From: Ancylobacter pratisalsi
Lineage (GTDB): Bacteria > Pseudomonadota > Alphaproteobacteria > Rhizobiales > Xanthobacteraceae
Assembly (NCBI RefSeq): GCF_010669125.1
Contig: NZ_CP048630.1
Span: forward strand, 2,864,001 to 2,928,000
Direction of reading: 5' to 3'
DNA: 64,000 nucleotides
Notes under the pieces: model-generated
Seen by the model: the letters and a program-made list of their open reading frames with translations, nothing else
Databases searched by the model: none
Told to the model about the DNA's origin: nothing
Program-made: the position numbers and the translations under genes
Shown here: in pieces, positions 51,336 through 60,745 of the stretch
Position numbering within the stretch: the first letter of the stretch is position 1
How the letters are laid out: each line of letters starts with the position of its first letter

Positions 51336-52013
51336 ATGGGCGCGCTACGTACCGAGTCGGTAGAGAGGGCCCTGTCGATCCTGTCGGCCTTTGGAATCCG
51401 CAGGACGCGGATGTCGCTCGCCGAGCTGGCCGCGGAAACGGGGCTGCACAAGAGCACGATCCTTCGGCTCACGCGGTCGATGGCCATCTACGGCTTCATT
51501 GACCGCGATGCCGAAGGGCGGTTCTCGATCGGCGCTAGTGCCTGGCATCTCGGGCTGATCTTCCGGCAGGAGTTCGATCCGGTCGAACTCATCCGCCCCG
51601 TGCTGCGCCAACTCGTCGAGGCGACGGGCGAAACGGCCTCCTATTTCGTGCGGGCGGGTGACGACCGGGTCTGCCTGTACCGCGAGAACAGCCCGTGCCT
51701 CGAAAAATACGGGGTCGAGGAGGGGGTGCGTCTCAGGCTGGGAACCGGGGCTTCCGGGCTGGTGCTGCGCCGGTACACCGGAGAGGACGTCCCGGACCTT
51801 TCCGACTTCAATGAGCACGGTACCGTCAGTCTGGATACAACGCGGAACCCCAACATTGCGTCGATCTCGACGCCCGTATTTTCGGCCTCGGGGCATTTCA
51901 GGGGCGCGCTGACGATCTCCGGATTGAACTCGCGCTTCACCGAAGAGGTCCGTGCTGAAGCAATACCCGTGCTGGAGCGGTATGCCAGAAGACTTCGCTC
52001 AGAGATCGATTGA
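51336..52013 (+). CDS. IclR-family transcriptional regulator
   Basis: A 225-residue IclR regulator. The N-terminal winged helix (SLAELAAETGLHKSTILRLT then RSMAIYGFIDRDAEGRFSIG) is followed by the effector domain with ASYFVRAGDDRVCLYRENSP and NIASISTPVFSASGHFRGAL. It is divergent from the TRAP operon and probably controls it in response to the substrate or a breakdown product. Slightly shorter than the family's usual 250-270 residues, mainly at the C-terminus. Confidence 0.92.
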   Translation: MGALRTESVERALSILSAFGIRRTRMSLAELAAETGLHKSTILRLTRSMAIYGFIDRDAEGRFSIGASAWHLGLIFRQEFDPVELIRPVLRQLVEATGETASYFVRAGDDRVCLYRENSPCLEKYGVEEGVRLRLGTGASGLVLRRYTGEDVPDLSDFNEHGTVSLDTTRNPNIASISTPVFSASGHFRGALTISGLNSRFTEEVRAEAIPVLERYARRLRSEID

Positions 52014-52152
52014 TCGTTGAAACAGAATAGCCCCGGGATTCAGAGGCCCTTCTTCCCTGATCTTGAAGCGGGCAGGCGTCGATGGGACCCGCCTTTTCCG
52101 GGGGGATTTCAGGCGCGGTGCGGTGGCGCGGAAAATCGGGGCGGCTACCCGT

Positions 52153-53205
52153 TCACTGAGGTTTGGATGCGCCCTGGGCCCCGCCCGCACTCGCCTTGCG
52201 GAATTCGGAGGGCGTGCACCTCATCCAGCGGATGAAGGCGCGGGTGAACGCCGCGTGGGTCTCGTAGCCGAGCGAGAGCCCGATCGTGAAGACCGACATG
52301 CGCGTTTCAACAAGCAGCCGGACCGCCCGAGCCCGCCGCGCCTCCTCGACGATCTCCCGATAGGTGTACCCCTTCTCCCGCAGCCGGCGTTGCAGGCCCT
52401 GAACCCCGAGCCCCAGAAGTCGCGCGGCGCCTTCGACGTCGCTCTGGCCGTCGAGCAGGCGCAGCGCGACAACGGCGGAGATCGCGCGCGCCGGCTCGGG
52501 CGCATCGGCGAGGATCACGTCGGCCTCCACATCACGAAGCGTAATGATGCGGCCGGTTCCCGGAAACGGGCCGCTTCGTCCGCGCGCGAGAGCTGTGGTG
52601 GGGATGGCGAGGCCGGTTCCCGGCCGCCGGCATCTCAGCCCCACCTGCAGCCGATCCTCGATGAGGCGCGTACCCGCATCGCGGGAATATTCGACCTCGA
52701 TCCAGTCCGGGCACCACTGTCTGCCGAGATAGAGACGCACGAAGGTCAACATGGGCGGCAACAGGTGGTCGGAATACGAGACCTTGCTGGCGCCGAATGT
52801 CGGGGTGACGTAACGCAGGATGCTGTGCGTGCCTTCGCCGACGAGTTCCAGTCGCGACCCGCTCTGATGCGCCCAACTGGTGACGCAGGCGCGTTTTATC
52901 GCCTCTCCGAGCGTGGGGGCGCTGGCGCTGTATTCGAGCCAGAGACCATAACCCTTGTGGGTCATCTCCTGTCCAACGTCGAGGCCGAAGGTGCGATTGT
53001 CGAGCGCGTCGGCGCCTCTGGCGAACAGGCCGACCATCGAGCGTAGCGGGATCGGCGTGTCGAGTGCCTCACACAGGCTGAGTGGCAGTCCCTCCTTCTC
53101 GAAGATGTCGAAAAGGACGTGTTCTCCCGCAAGTCTTGCGATCCGTTCAGGAAGGTCGCCAAATCCTTTTGCACGGACCAGCGCCGTGGACCCCGATTTA
53201 CTCAC
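52153..53205 (-). CDS. AraC-family regulator (arabinose-binding-like N-domain)
   Basis: A 350-residue regulator. Residues about 25-205 match the Arabinose_bd (OruR/ArgR-like) sensory domain; the C-terminus holds two helix-turn-helix motifs typical of AraC proteins (VEGAARLLGLGVQGLQRRLR and VFTIGLSLGYETHAAFTRAF). It is divergent from the HAD-sulfatase genes and may control them, or distant targets. The effector is unknown. Confidence 0.9.
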   Translation of the reverse strand: MSKSGSTALVRAKGFGDLPERIARLAGEHVLFDIFEKEGLPLSLCEALDTPIPLRSMVGLFARGADALDNRTFGLDVGQEMTHKGYGLWLEYSASAPTLGEAIKRACVTSWAHQSGSRLELVGEGTHSILRYVTPTFGASKVSYSDHLLPPMLTFVRLYLGRQWCPDWIEVEYSRDAGTRLIEDRLQVGLRCRRPGTGLAIPTTALARGRSGPFPGTGRIITLRDVEADVILADAPEPARAISAVVALRLLDGQSDVEGAARLLGLGVQGLQRRLREKGYTYREIVEEARRARAVRLLVETRMSVFTIGLSLGYETHAAFTRAFIRWMRCTPSEFRKASAGGAQGASKPQ

Positions 53206-53468
53206 GTCCCGCCTGCCCCTGACGCAAAATGATAAGAGCGCTTCCCGGTAATCTGGTCAAAATCTCATCAAATGGGAATGCACGCAAACTGGCGGGCGGG
53301 CAAGGCACATGCGCGTTCATTATCCTAATCTGTTCAGTTGGTTAGTCTCGCTAAATCGAAGTATATACATAATTATTTAGCTATAGCTGGTTTCGTTTAC
53401 GTATTCGTTATGAGGGCATGCCTTGCCGGAGTGATATTCTCATTCCGCATCCATGCTCGGGGGGAGTA
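53206..53468. promoter_or_regulatory. Intergenic region, AraC / HAD-sulfatase promoter
   Basis: About 260 bases between divergent genes. The centre (53330-53410) is strikingly AT-rich (AAGTATATACATAATTATTT) in an otherwise GC-rich genome, which suits the promoter and regulator-binding zone of the HAD-sulfatase operon. GGGGAGTA directly before 53469 is its ribosome-binding site. Confidence 0.5.
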
Positions 53469-54455
53469 ATGCGGCGATTTTCACATGTGCTGTTCATCGC
53501 GGGAGCGCTGGTCTTCTCCGCGGTTTCGGCAATTTGCGCCCCTCTGGCATCATGGAACGACGGACCGGCCAAGCAGGCGATCGAGACCTTCGTGAAGAAG
53601 GTGACCGACCCGGACGGCAAGGACTTCGTGTCCCCGGAACAGCGCATCGCAGTGTTCGACAATGACGGCACGCTCTGGGTCGAGCAGCCCATGTATACCC
53701 AGCTTGCCTTTGCGCTCGATCGCGTCAGGCAGCTGGCGCCCCAGCATCCCGAATGGCAAGAAAATCCCCTGCTCAAGGCGGCTATCGAGGGCGACATGAA
53801 GACCCTCGCCGCCTCGGGCGACAAAGGTCTGCTGGAACTGGTGACGGTCACCCATGCGGGCATGTCTCCGGCGGCGTTCCAGCAGATAGTCACCGATTGG
53901 CTCGCGAGCGCCGAGCATCCACGGTTCAAGCGCAGATATACCGATCTGGTCTACCAGCCGATGCTGGAGGTTCTGGCCTATCTGCGTGAGAACGGCTTCA
54001 CCACCTATGTCGTTTCCGGCGGCGGCATCGAGTTCATGCGTGCCTGGTCGGACAGGGTGTACGGAATTCTTCCGGCGCAAGTGGTGGGCTCAAGCATCAA
54101 GACCCGGTTCGAGATCGTCGACGGCAAGCCGACGCTGATCCGGCTCCCCGAGGTGAATTTCATAGACGACGGCGCCGGCAAGCCGGTTGGCATCAACGAG
54201 CACATCGGCCAGCGCCCGATCGCCGCCTTCGGCAATTCGGATGGCGACCTCCAGATGCTGCAATGGACAAGCACGGGCGCCGGCCCGCGGCTTGGCATGA
54301 TCGTGCATCACACCGATGCCGAGCGTGAATACGCCTATGACCGCAACTCGCATTTCGGCCGCCTCGACAAGGCGATGGATCTGGCGCCGGCCGAGGGCTG
54401 GGTGCTGATCGACATGAAGAACGACTGGAAGGACGTCTTTCCGGCCGCGAAGTGA
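53469..54455 (+). CDS. Exported HAD-superfamily phosphatase
   Basis: A 328-residue exported haloacid dehalogenase-like hydrolase. A signal peptide (SHVLFIAGALVFSAVSAICA) precedes motif I FDNDGTLW (D64, D66), motif II VVSGGG and the late FGNSDGDLQM. This matches phosphoserine-phosphatase-like periplasmic proteins. It is followed after 52 bases by an arylsulfatase gene. A phosphate-releasing or regulatory function in the periplasm is inferred. Confidence 0.88.
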   Translation: MRRFSHVLFIAGALVFSAVSAICAPLASWNDGPAKQAIETFVKKVTDPDGKDFVSPEQRIAVFDNDGTLWVEQPMYTQLAFALDRVRQLAPQHPEWQENPLLKAAIEGDMKTLAASGDKGLLELVTVTHAGMSPAAFQQIVTDWLASAEHPRFKRRYTDLVYQPMLEVLAYLRENGFTTYVVSGGGIEFMRAWSDRVYGILPAQVVGSSIKTRFEIVDGKPTLIRLPEVNFIDDGAGKPVGINEHIGQRPIAAFGNSDGDLQMLQWTSTGAGPRLGMIVHHTDAEREYAYDRNSHFGRLDKAMDLAPAEGWVLIDMKNDWKDVFPAAK

Positions 54456-54507
54456 AGCTGACGCAGTTCAGCTCGACGCATTTCCAATACGCTGTGAGGA
54501 GGAGCCT

Positions 54508-56169
54508 ATGGGCCCAACATTCAAACATTCCCTGCGAGCGATCGCCGCGAGCACCCTGCTGGTGCTCGCCGGTGCTGCGCATGCGCAGACCGACGCCCCC
54601 GCACCGAAGAAGCCCAACATACTGCTCATCGTCTCCGACGATACCGGCTGGGGCGATCTTGGCGCCTATCTCGGCGGCAAGCGCCGCGGCATGGCCACGC
54701 CCAATCTCGATGAACTGGCCGCTGAAGGCATGACCTTCACCAACTTCTATGGCCAGCCGAGCTGCACGCCCGGCCGTGCTGCCATCCAGACCGGCCGTAT
54801 TCCCAACCGCAGCGGCATGACGACCGTGGCCTTCCAGGGCCAGGGCGGCGGTCTGCCGGCAGCCGAATGGACGCTGGCCTCCGTTCTCAAGGAGGGCGGC
54901 TACAAGACCTACTTCACCGGCAAATGGCATCTGGGCGAGGCGGATTACGCGCTGCCGAACGCCCAGGGTTACGACGTCATGAAGTACGCCTTCCTGTACC
55001 ACCTTAACGCCTACACCTATGGCGATCCCAAGTGGTTCCCGGCCATGAGCCAGGAGCTGCGGGAGATGTTCGAAAAGGTCACAAAGGGGGCTCTGTCGGG
55101 CAATGCCGGGGGACCGGTGACGCAGGATTTCAGCGTCAACGGTGAATACGTGAACACGCCGGAAAAGGGCGTGGTCGGCATTCCGTTCCTCGACGAGTAT
55201 GTCCAGAAGGCCGCGTTCGAATTCCTCGACGATGCTGCCAAGACGCCGGATCGCCCGTTCTTCATCAACGTCAATTTCATGAAGAACCACCAGCCTAACC
55301 TGCCGGCGCCCGACTTCATCGGCAAGTCGACCTCCAAGTCCAAATATGCGGACTCGGTGGTCGAGCTCGATACCCGCATCGGCAATGTGCTGAAGAAGCT
55401 CGACGAGCTGGGTCTCGCCGACAATACGCTGGTGTTCTACACCGTGGACAACGGCGCGTGGCAGGATGTTTATCCGGATTCCGGCTACACCCCCTTCCGC
55501 GGCACAAAGGGCACGGTTCGCGAGGGCGGCAACCTGGTCCCCGCGATGGTTCGCCTCCCCGGCAAGGTGAAGGCCGGCACCAAGAATGACGACATCACCG
55601 GCGGCCTCGATCTCATGGCGACCTTCGCCTCGATCGCCGGTGTGCCGCTTCCCACCAAGGACCGCGCTGGCGAGCCGATCATCTTCGACAGTTACGACCT
55701 GACGCCGGTCTGGTTCGGCACGGGCGAGGATCCGCGCAAGGCGTGGTTCTACTTCACCGAGAACGAGCTTTCGCCGGGTGCCGCCCGCGTCGGCGCCTTC
55801 AAGTATGTCTTCAACCTGCGTGGCGATGACGGCGCGCATACCGGTGGTCTCGCGGTCGACACCAATCTCGGCTGGAAAGGCGCGGAGAAGTATGTGGCTA
55901 CCGTTCCGCAGGTGTTCAACCTGCTGGACGATCCGCAGGAGCGCTACGACATCTTCATGACCACCTTCACCGAGAGCACCTGGGCGCTGGTTCCGGCCAA
56001 TGAAGCGATCCAGAAGCTCATGAAGACCTATGTCGAATACCCGCCCCGCAAGCTGCAGAGCGAGAGCTATTCCGGTCCGATCACCCTCACCGGTTATGAG
56101 CGCTTCAAGCACGTGCAGGAAGAACTGAAGCAGCAGGGCTTCGCGGTGCCGTTGCCGTCCGGCAACTGA
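54508..56169 (+). CDS. Arylsulfatase (type I, Cys-type), exported
   Basis: A 553-residue sulfatase of standard length. Signal peptide (LRAIAASTLLVLAGAAHAQT), metal-binding start NILLIVSDDTGWGD (from residue 37), signature CTPGRAAIQTGR with Cys86 as the formylglycine precursor, TGKWHLGEADY in the middle and later FYTVDNGAW. All core residues are present. Unlike the sulfatase at 10984-13509 it has no long C-terminal extension, so it is a different subgroup. Co-transcribed with the HAD phosphatase. Confidence 0.94.
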   Translation: MGPTFKHSLRAIAASTLLVLAGAAHAQTDAPAPKKPNILLIVSDDTGWGDLGAYLGGKRRGMATPNLDELAAEGMTFTNFYGQPSCTPGRAAIQTGRIPNRSGMTTVAFQGQGGGLPAAEWTLASVLKEGGYKTYFTGKWHLGEADYALPNAQGYDVMKYAFLYHLNAYTYGDPKWFPAMSQELREMFEKVTKGALSGNAGGPVTQDFSVNGEYVNTPEKGVVGIPFLDEYVQKAAFEFLDDAAKTPDRPFFINVNFMKNHQPNLPAPDFIGKSTSKSKYADSVVELDTRIGNVLKKLDELGLADNTLVFYTVDNGAWQDVYPDSGYTPFRGTKGTVREGGNLVPAMVRLPGKVKAGTKNDDITGGLDLMATFASIAGVPLPTKDRAGEPIIFDSYDLTPVWFGTGEDPRKAWFYFTENELSPGAARVGAFKYVFNLRGDDGAHTGGLAVDTNLGWKGAEKYVATVPQVFNLLDDPQERYDIFMTTFTESTWALVPANEAIQKLMKTYVEYPPRKLQSESYSGPITLTGYERFKHVQEELKQQGFAVPLPSGN

Positions 56170-56196
56170 TCTCCGACACGCCCGATGACAAACACG

Positions 56197-56222
56197 GCAG
56201 CGGCAGGACATCCTGCCGCTGC
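56197..56222 (+). terminator. Terminator-like hairpin after the sulfatase
   Basis: Perfect 12-bp arms GCAGCGGCAGGA and TCCTGCCGCTGC separated by CA, beginning 27 bases after the sulfatase stop. No long T run follows, so it may end transcription only partly or protect the 3' end of the mRNA. Confidence 0.65.
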
Positions 56223-56522
56223 TTATGCTATCGCGGCGGCGATTGGTTCACCCCACCATCGCGGCTCTACGCACAGCCTGAATGCGCGCCGGAATAGTCC
56301 GGCGCCGCCATCGCCGGTCGTTCCAGCTTCGGCGTTGGTTTGACGCTCTCCACTACGGTTCGTGTCGGCGCAGACGACAACAGGAGCGGCAGCCTCTCCA
56401 CCTCGCCCGGCCATCGCTATTTCCGGGTTGATGGTGAGAGAGACGACGCGCGGCCCGACGCCTTTCGCTAAAGTGCGACGATCTACGGGCCCAAGGTGCC
56501 GCTGGCATGGAATTTCTGATCG
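56223..56522. other. Intergenic region before the octaheme cytochrome gene
   Basis: 300 bases with no supported gene. It lies between the hairpin above and the cytochrome gene and presumably contains the cytochrome promoter. No clear -35/-10 was found. Confidence 0.3.
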
Positions 56523-58892
56523 ATGGACGGCATGGGTCTTAAACCGGCGCTCTCAAGCGCGGTTGCCGCTCTGGTGGCCGGCATCCTCGCGGCGGGCCTG
56601 ATGGCGATGGCCAGTCTCCTTGCCGGCACGCCTTCAGCGGCCGGCGACAAGGCTGCCGCACTCGGCTCCGGTGACATTGGAGAACTGACGTCCGCGGCGC
56701 CTGCCGGCTTTATCGGCTCAGCGGCATGCGCGACCTGCCATGCGGCGGAAACCCGCGACTGGCTGTCTTCCCAACATGCCCATGCCATGGCGCTGGCGAC
56801 GCCCGAAACCGTGCGCGGCGATTTCAGTGACGTGCGCCTCGAACACAAGGGTTCTTCCGCCCGTTTCTATCGCGACGGCGCGCGTTTCATGGTCGAGACC
56901 GAAGGCGCGAACGGGAAGAGGACGGCCTTCGAGGTGACGGATACGTTCGGGGTGCATCCACTCCAGCAGTACCTCGTCACTTTTGCCGATGGCCGGAAGC
57001 AGGCCCTGCCTTTCGCCTACGACACACGCGCCAGGGAGCAGGGCGGGCAGCGATGGTTCCCTCTCTATCCGGACGAGATGATCGCCCCCGGCGATCCGCT
57101 GCACTGGACCGGCCCGCAACTGAACTGGAATTTCATGTGCGCGGAGTGCCATTCGACGGCGCTGCGCAAGAATTACGACGCGGCCACCGACCGTTTCGAC
57201 ACCCGTTTTTCCGAAATCAGTGTCGGCTGCGAGGCCTGTCACGGGGCCGCGCGCGGGCATGTCGACTGGGCGAAGGGCGCCCGTGACGCCGCCGTTCCAC
57301 ACAAGGGTTTTGCCTCCGTCGCGGCCACGCGCCCGCCGGTGGACTGGGAGATCGATCCCAGGACCGGCAGTCCCGCCCATGGCGTCTCCCGTCCCGCCGG
57401 CGACGAGGTCGAGACCTGCGCGCGCTGCCATTCGCGGCGCGGCATCCTTGCGGAGACGTGGGTGCCGGGTCGGCCACTCACGGCAACCCATCTGCCGACG
57501 TTTCTCTCCGAAGGGCTCTTCGAAGCCAATGGGGTGATGCAGGATGAGGTGTTCAACGATCATTCCTTCAAGCAGAGCCTGATGTATGCGCGCGGTGTGA
57601 CCTGTTCGGACTGTCACGCGCCTCACTCGGCGAAGCTTCGCGCGCCCGGCGCCGCCGTGTGCGGGCAGTGCCATCTGCCCGAGCGCTTCGAGGCGACCTC
57701 CCATACCGGCCATGTGCCCGGACCGAAGGCTCCGGACTGCATTTCCTGTCACATGCCCGCACGGACCTACATGGTGGTCGACCGCCGGCATGATCACTCC
57801 TTCCGCGTTCCCCGACCGGACATTTCTGCGCAACTGGGCACATCGAACACCTGCAACGAATGCCACGCGGATAAACCGGCCAGCTGGGCAGCGGAGGCCA
57901 TCGAGCGCTGGCATGGGCCGGAACGCAGGGGTTTCCAGAACTGGACCGCAGCCTTTGTCCACGCCCGGCAGGGCGAGCCGGCAGCGCGCGACGAATTAAT
58001 CGCCCTTGCGAACACCTCATCCGTGCCAGCCATCGTGCGCGCGACGGCCGTTTCGGAACTCCAGGGCTTCCCCTCTATCGACAGCGAGGAAGCCCTGCGC
58101 AAGGCGCTCGCCGACCCGGATCCGCTGGTCCGGATCGCCGCCTTGCAAGGGCAGTCGTATCTGCCGCTCGACATGCGGTGGCGTCGCGTTTCGCCGCTGC
58201 TCGCGGACCCGGTCGCGGGTGTACGCATAGAGGCAGCGGACCAGCTCGCGGACCAGCCGCTGGCCCCGCTGGCGGCTACCGACCGTGCGAGGCTGGAAGC
58301 GGCATGGCGGGAATATGAGGACGCGCAACGCCTGAATGCCGACCGCGCCGACGCTCGGGCTAATCTCGGCAATTTTCTGCTGCGGCGTGGCAATGCGGCA
58401 GGCGCGGAAGCCGAGTTCCTCGCGGGGCTGAAGCTTCAGCCCGCCGATACGGCGCTGTCGGTCAATCTGGCGGATCTCTACCGGGTTCAGGGGCGCGAGC
58501 GCGAGGCGCAGGAGATCCTGCGCCGGGCCATCGCGGTCCATCCCGACGCTGCGGCACTCCACCATGCGCTCGCGCTCGCGCTTATCCGCCAGCGGAACTA
58601 TCCCGAGGCCATCAGCGCGCTGGAGCGCGCCGCGCGGCTGGCACCCGACAATCCCCGCTATGCCTATGTTTATGCCGTCGCGCTCAACTCGATGGGGCGC
58701 GTCGAGGAAAGCCAGGCGGCCGTAGCCGATGCGCTGCGGCGCGCTCCCAATGACGCCTCACTGCTGACGCTGGCTTTGAACGAGGCGCTGCAGGCCGGCG
58801 ACATCGCCCGCGCCCGCCCGCTCATTGCCCGGTTGGTACGCCTACGCCCGGACGACGCCGAACTCGCCCGGCTCAACGCGCAGTTGCAGTGA
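56523..58892 (+). CDS. Octaheme c-type cytochrome fused to TPR repeats
   Basis: A 789-residue exported protein. After an N-terminal membrane or signal segment (AVAALVAGILAAGLMAMASL), eight CxxCH haem-binding motifs occur at 69-73, 206-210, 236-240, 299-303, 361-365, 380-384, 406-410 and 444-448. From about 480 a HEAT-like helical part (SVPAIVRATAVSELQGFPSI) and then TPR repeats (ADARANLGNFLLRRGNAAGA onwards) fill the C-terminus. This combination resembles multihaem cytochromes of the c554 kind with a protein-binding scaffold. Electron-transfer partners are unknown; cytochrome maturation (Ccm) is required elsewhere. Confidence 0.9.
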   Translation: MDGMGLKPALSSAVAALVAGILAAGLMAMASLLAGTPSAAGDKAAALGSGDIGELTSAAPAGFIGSAACATCHAAETRDWLSSQHAHAMALATPETVRGDFSDVRLEHKGSSARFYRDGARFMVETEGANGKRTAFEVTDTFGVHPLQQYLVTFADGRKQALPFAYDTRAREQGGQRWFPLYPDEMIAPGDPLHWTGPQLNWNFMCAECHSTALRKNYDAATDRFDTRFSEISVGCEACHGAARGHVDWAKGARDAAVPHKGFASVAATRPPVDWEIDPRTGSPAHGVSRPAGDEVETCARCHSRRGILAETWVPGRPLTATHLPTFLSEGLFEANGVMQDEVFNDHSFKQSLMYARGVTCSDCHAPHSAKLRAPGAAVCGQCHLPERFEATSHTGHVPGPKAPDCISCHMPARTYMVVDRRHDHSFRVPRPDISAQLGTSNTCNECHADKPASWAAEAIERWHGPERRGFQNWTAAFVHARQGEPAARDELIALANTSSVPAIVRATAVSELQGFPSIDSEEALRKALADPDPLVRIAALQGQSYLPLDMRWRRVSPLLADPVAGVRIEAADQLADQPLAPLAATDRARLEAAWREYEDAQRLNADRADARANLGNFLLRRGNAAGAEAEFLAGLKLQPADTALSVNLADLYRVQGREREAQEILRRAIAVHPDAAALHHALALALIRQRNYPEAISALERAARLAPDNPRYAYVYAVALNSMGRVEESQAAVADALRRAPNDASLLTLALNEALQAGDIARARPLIARLVRLRPDDAELARLNAQLQ

Positions 58893-59035
58893 GGCCGCAC
58901 GTCCTTCGCCGATTGCTTCCGCCGACCGAACAGATCCCGTTCCGACAGGCACATAACGGCCGGCAGATCGACAGCGTCGCTCGCTTCTTTTCGCGAGCTG
59001 TGCATAAAGATCGGCAGGCAAACCCGGTGCATCAA

Positions 59036-60127
59036 ATGACGAGTTCCGACGACACGGCATTCTTGGGCAACGGTGAAGGGATGATTGCCGCCGTTCGGGC
59101 GTTCAATTGGGCAGCTACCCCTCTAGGGCCTCTTCAGGAGTGGTCCATGTCTTTGAAGACCGCCATCGGAATGGCGCTCAATTCGGGGTTTCCGAAAGCG
59201 GTCATCTGCGGACCAGATCTTATTACCATCTACAATGACGCTTTCATTCCGATCCTCGGCCAAAAGCACAACTGTCTGGGCCGCCCGTTCAACGACATCT
59301 GGGCCGAGGCGTGGGACGAAATTGCTCCAATGCAACAACTGGCCTACGCAGGGCAATCGACGTTCATCGAAGATTTTCCGTTGATCGTTGATCGCAACGG
59401 GCATCCGGTGCAGGCCTATTTTACGTTTTCCTACAGCCCGATCAGAGATGGGACGGGACAGGTCATCGGTATGATGGACACTGTCATTGAAACAACTTCC
59501 AGAGTTGTAGCCGAACGCGACATCAAACTGATCAATGCCGAGCTGCAGCACCGAATAAAGAACACGTTCGCCATGGTGTTGGGCATTGCGCGCCAGACAT
59601 TTCAGGCCGCTGACTCTGTCAGCGGTGCAGAAGAGGCGCTTACCAGGCGGCTGCTTGCCCTCAGCGCGGCCCATGCCTCTCTTGGTCATTTGAGCGGGAC
59701 GCAGGCGGTCATCGGGCGGGTGATCGAGGATGCACTTGCGCCCTACGCCGTCGAGGCGGGACGCATCAAGCTGGAGGGACCGCCCATCGCGTTGTCGGCC
59801 CGGCAGTGCCTTTCGCTGGCGCTTGTGACCAATGAATTGGCCTCCAACGCCTTGAAATATGGGGCCTTGTCGGCAGGTGAGGGGTGTATTTCCGTCCGCT
59901 GGACGGCGGGGCGGCCGGGAACGGACGACGCGTTTCAAATTGTCTGGGATGAAACGGGTGGTCCTGATGTCCAGCCATCCGGGCGGGTAGGGTTTGGAAC
60001 ACGCCTCATCCGCGCGCTCGGGCGGGAATTCGGCGGGTCGAGCGACCTGAAGATGCGCCCTGAGGGCATTGTGTTCGAGGTCGCAACGACGATGAAGCAT
60101 ATCGACATCACGGATCAAGGTGAATGA
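59036..60127 (+). CDS. HWE/HisKA_2-type histidine kinase with PAS domain
   Basis: A 363-residue soluble sensor kinase. A PAS domain (about 40-155; ITIYNDAFIPILGQKHNCLG) precedes the kinase: phospho-acceptor His172 in ELQHRIKNTFAMVLGIARQT, N-box NELASNALKYGAL and the WDETGGPDV motif that characterises the HWE family of alphaproteobacteria. No receiver domain, so a separate partner is needed. The upstream part of the frame (58889-59035) overlaps nothing useful and is left out; ATG 59036 begins the recognisable N-terminus. Confidence 0.88.
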   Translation: MTSSDDTAFLGNGEGMIAAVRAFNWAATPLGPLQEWSMSLKTAIGMALNSGFPKAVICGPDLITIYNDAFIPILGQKHNCLGRPFNDIWAEAWDEIAPMQQLAYAGQSTFIEDFPLIVDRNGHPVQAYFTFSYSPIRDGTGQVIGMMDTVIETTSRVVAERDIKLINAELQHRIKNTFAMVLGIARQTFQAADSVSGAEEALTRRLLALSAAHASLGHLSGTQAVIGRVIEDALAPYAVEAGRIKLEGPPIALSARQCLSLALVTNELASNALKYGALSAGEGCISVRWTAGRPGTDDAFQIVWDETGGPDVQPSGRVGFGTRLIRALGREFGGSSDLKMRPEGIVFEVATTMKHIDITDQGE

Positions 60128-60745
60128 CGATGGCTCGGGTCTTCCGAGAATGTAGAAGCGAAGAGTGTGATCGAAACGGACGGAAGAGCCGGTAACGAGC
60201 CGCCTCTTCGTGCTTTGACGGCAAGGTTAGGGTCGGCAGAGGCGCGTTGCGACTGTCGCGAGGAGCGCGGTCTCGCACAGCCCGCATTTAACCCTCTTGT
60301 GTCCGTCGTCAGATAGATAATTCGAGACAGTTTCCCCATGCGAGGCCCGGATCCAAGGCCAAAAAGGGGCGGCGTCGAGCGGTGGGCGGCCGGCACGGCC
60401 GATCGCGGGCCCAAATGGGGCGGCACCGTGATGGCGGTCCTTCTCCGAGGAGCAAGAGGGAAGGGCGTGTGAAGGATTATGCACCCTTACAACACGTGAA
60501 ATACCAGAGGTTTGGACTGTCTCCGGATGAGGAGGGAGGACGACGGATGTGAAACCCAGCGGACGATATGGTATCTAACGTCGCCCTAGGACGGCCATTC
60601 CTCCGCCGTTAAGTTTCCGCAATCCTATTCGGATCACAATGAAATCGGTTCATATTCGTGTTGTTCTACGGGAGGGTGTCGGGCTGATGCCATCATATGG
60701 GATGTGCCATGCGGTTCGGCGTGGATCCGTCGTAAGGGGGACAGC
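60128..60745. other. Intergenic region upstream of cyoA
   Basis: About 620 bases with no supported gene. It probably holds the cyo promoter. A tract TAAGGGGG just before 60746 is the cyoA ribosome-binding site. No RNA gene recognised. Confidence 0.35.

Noticed and set aside
54193..56211. A 672-codon minus-strand frame
   Set aside because: Antisense shadow of the HAD phosphatase and second sulfatase, which have clear motifs and signal peptides.
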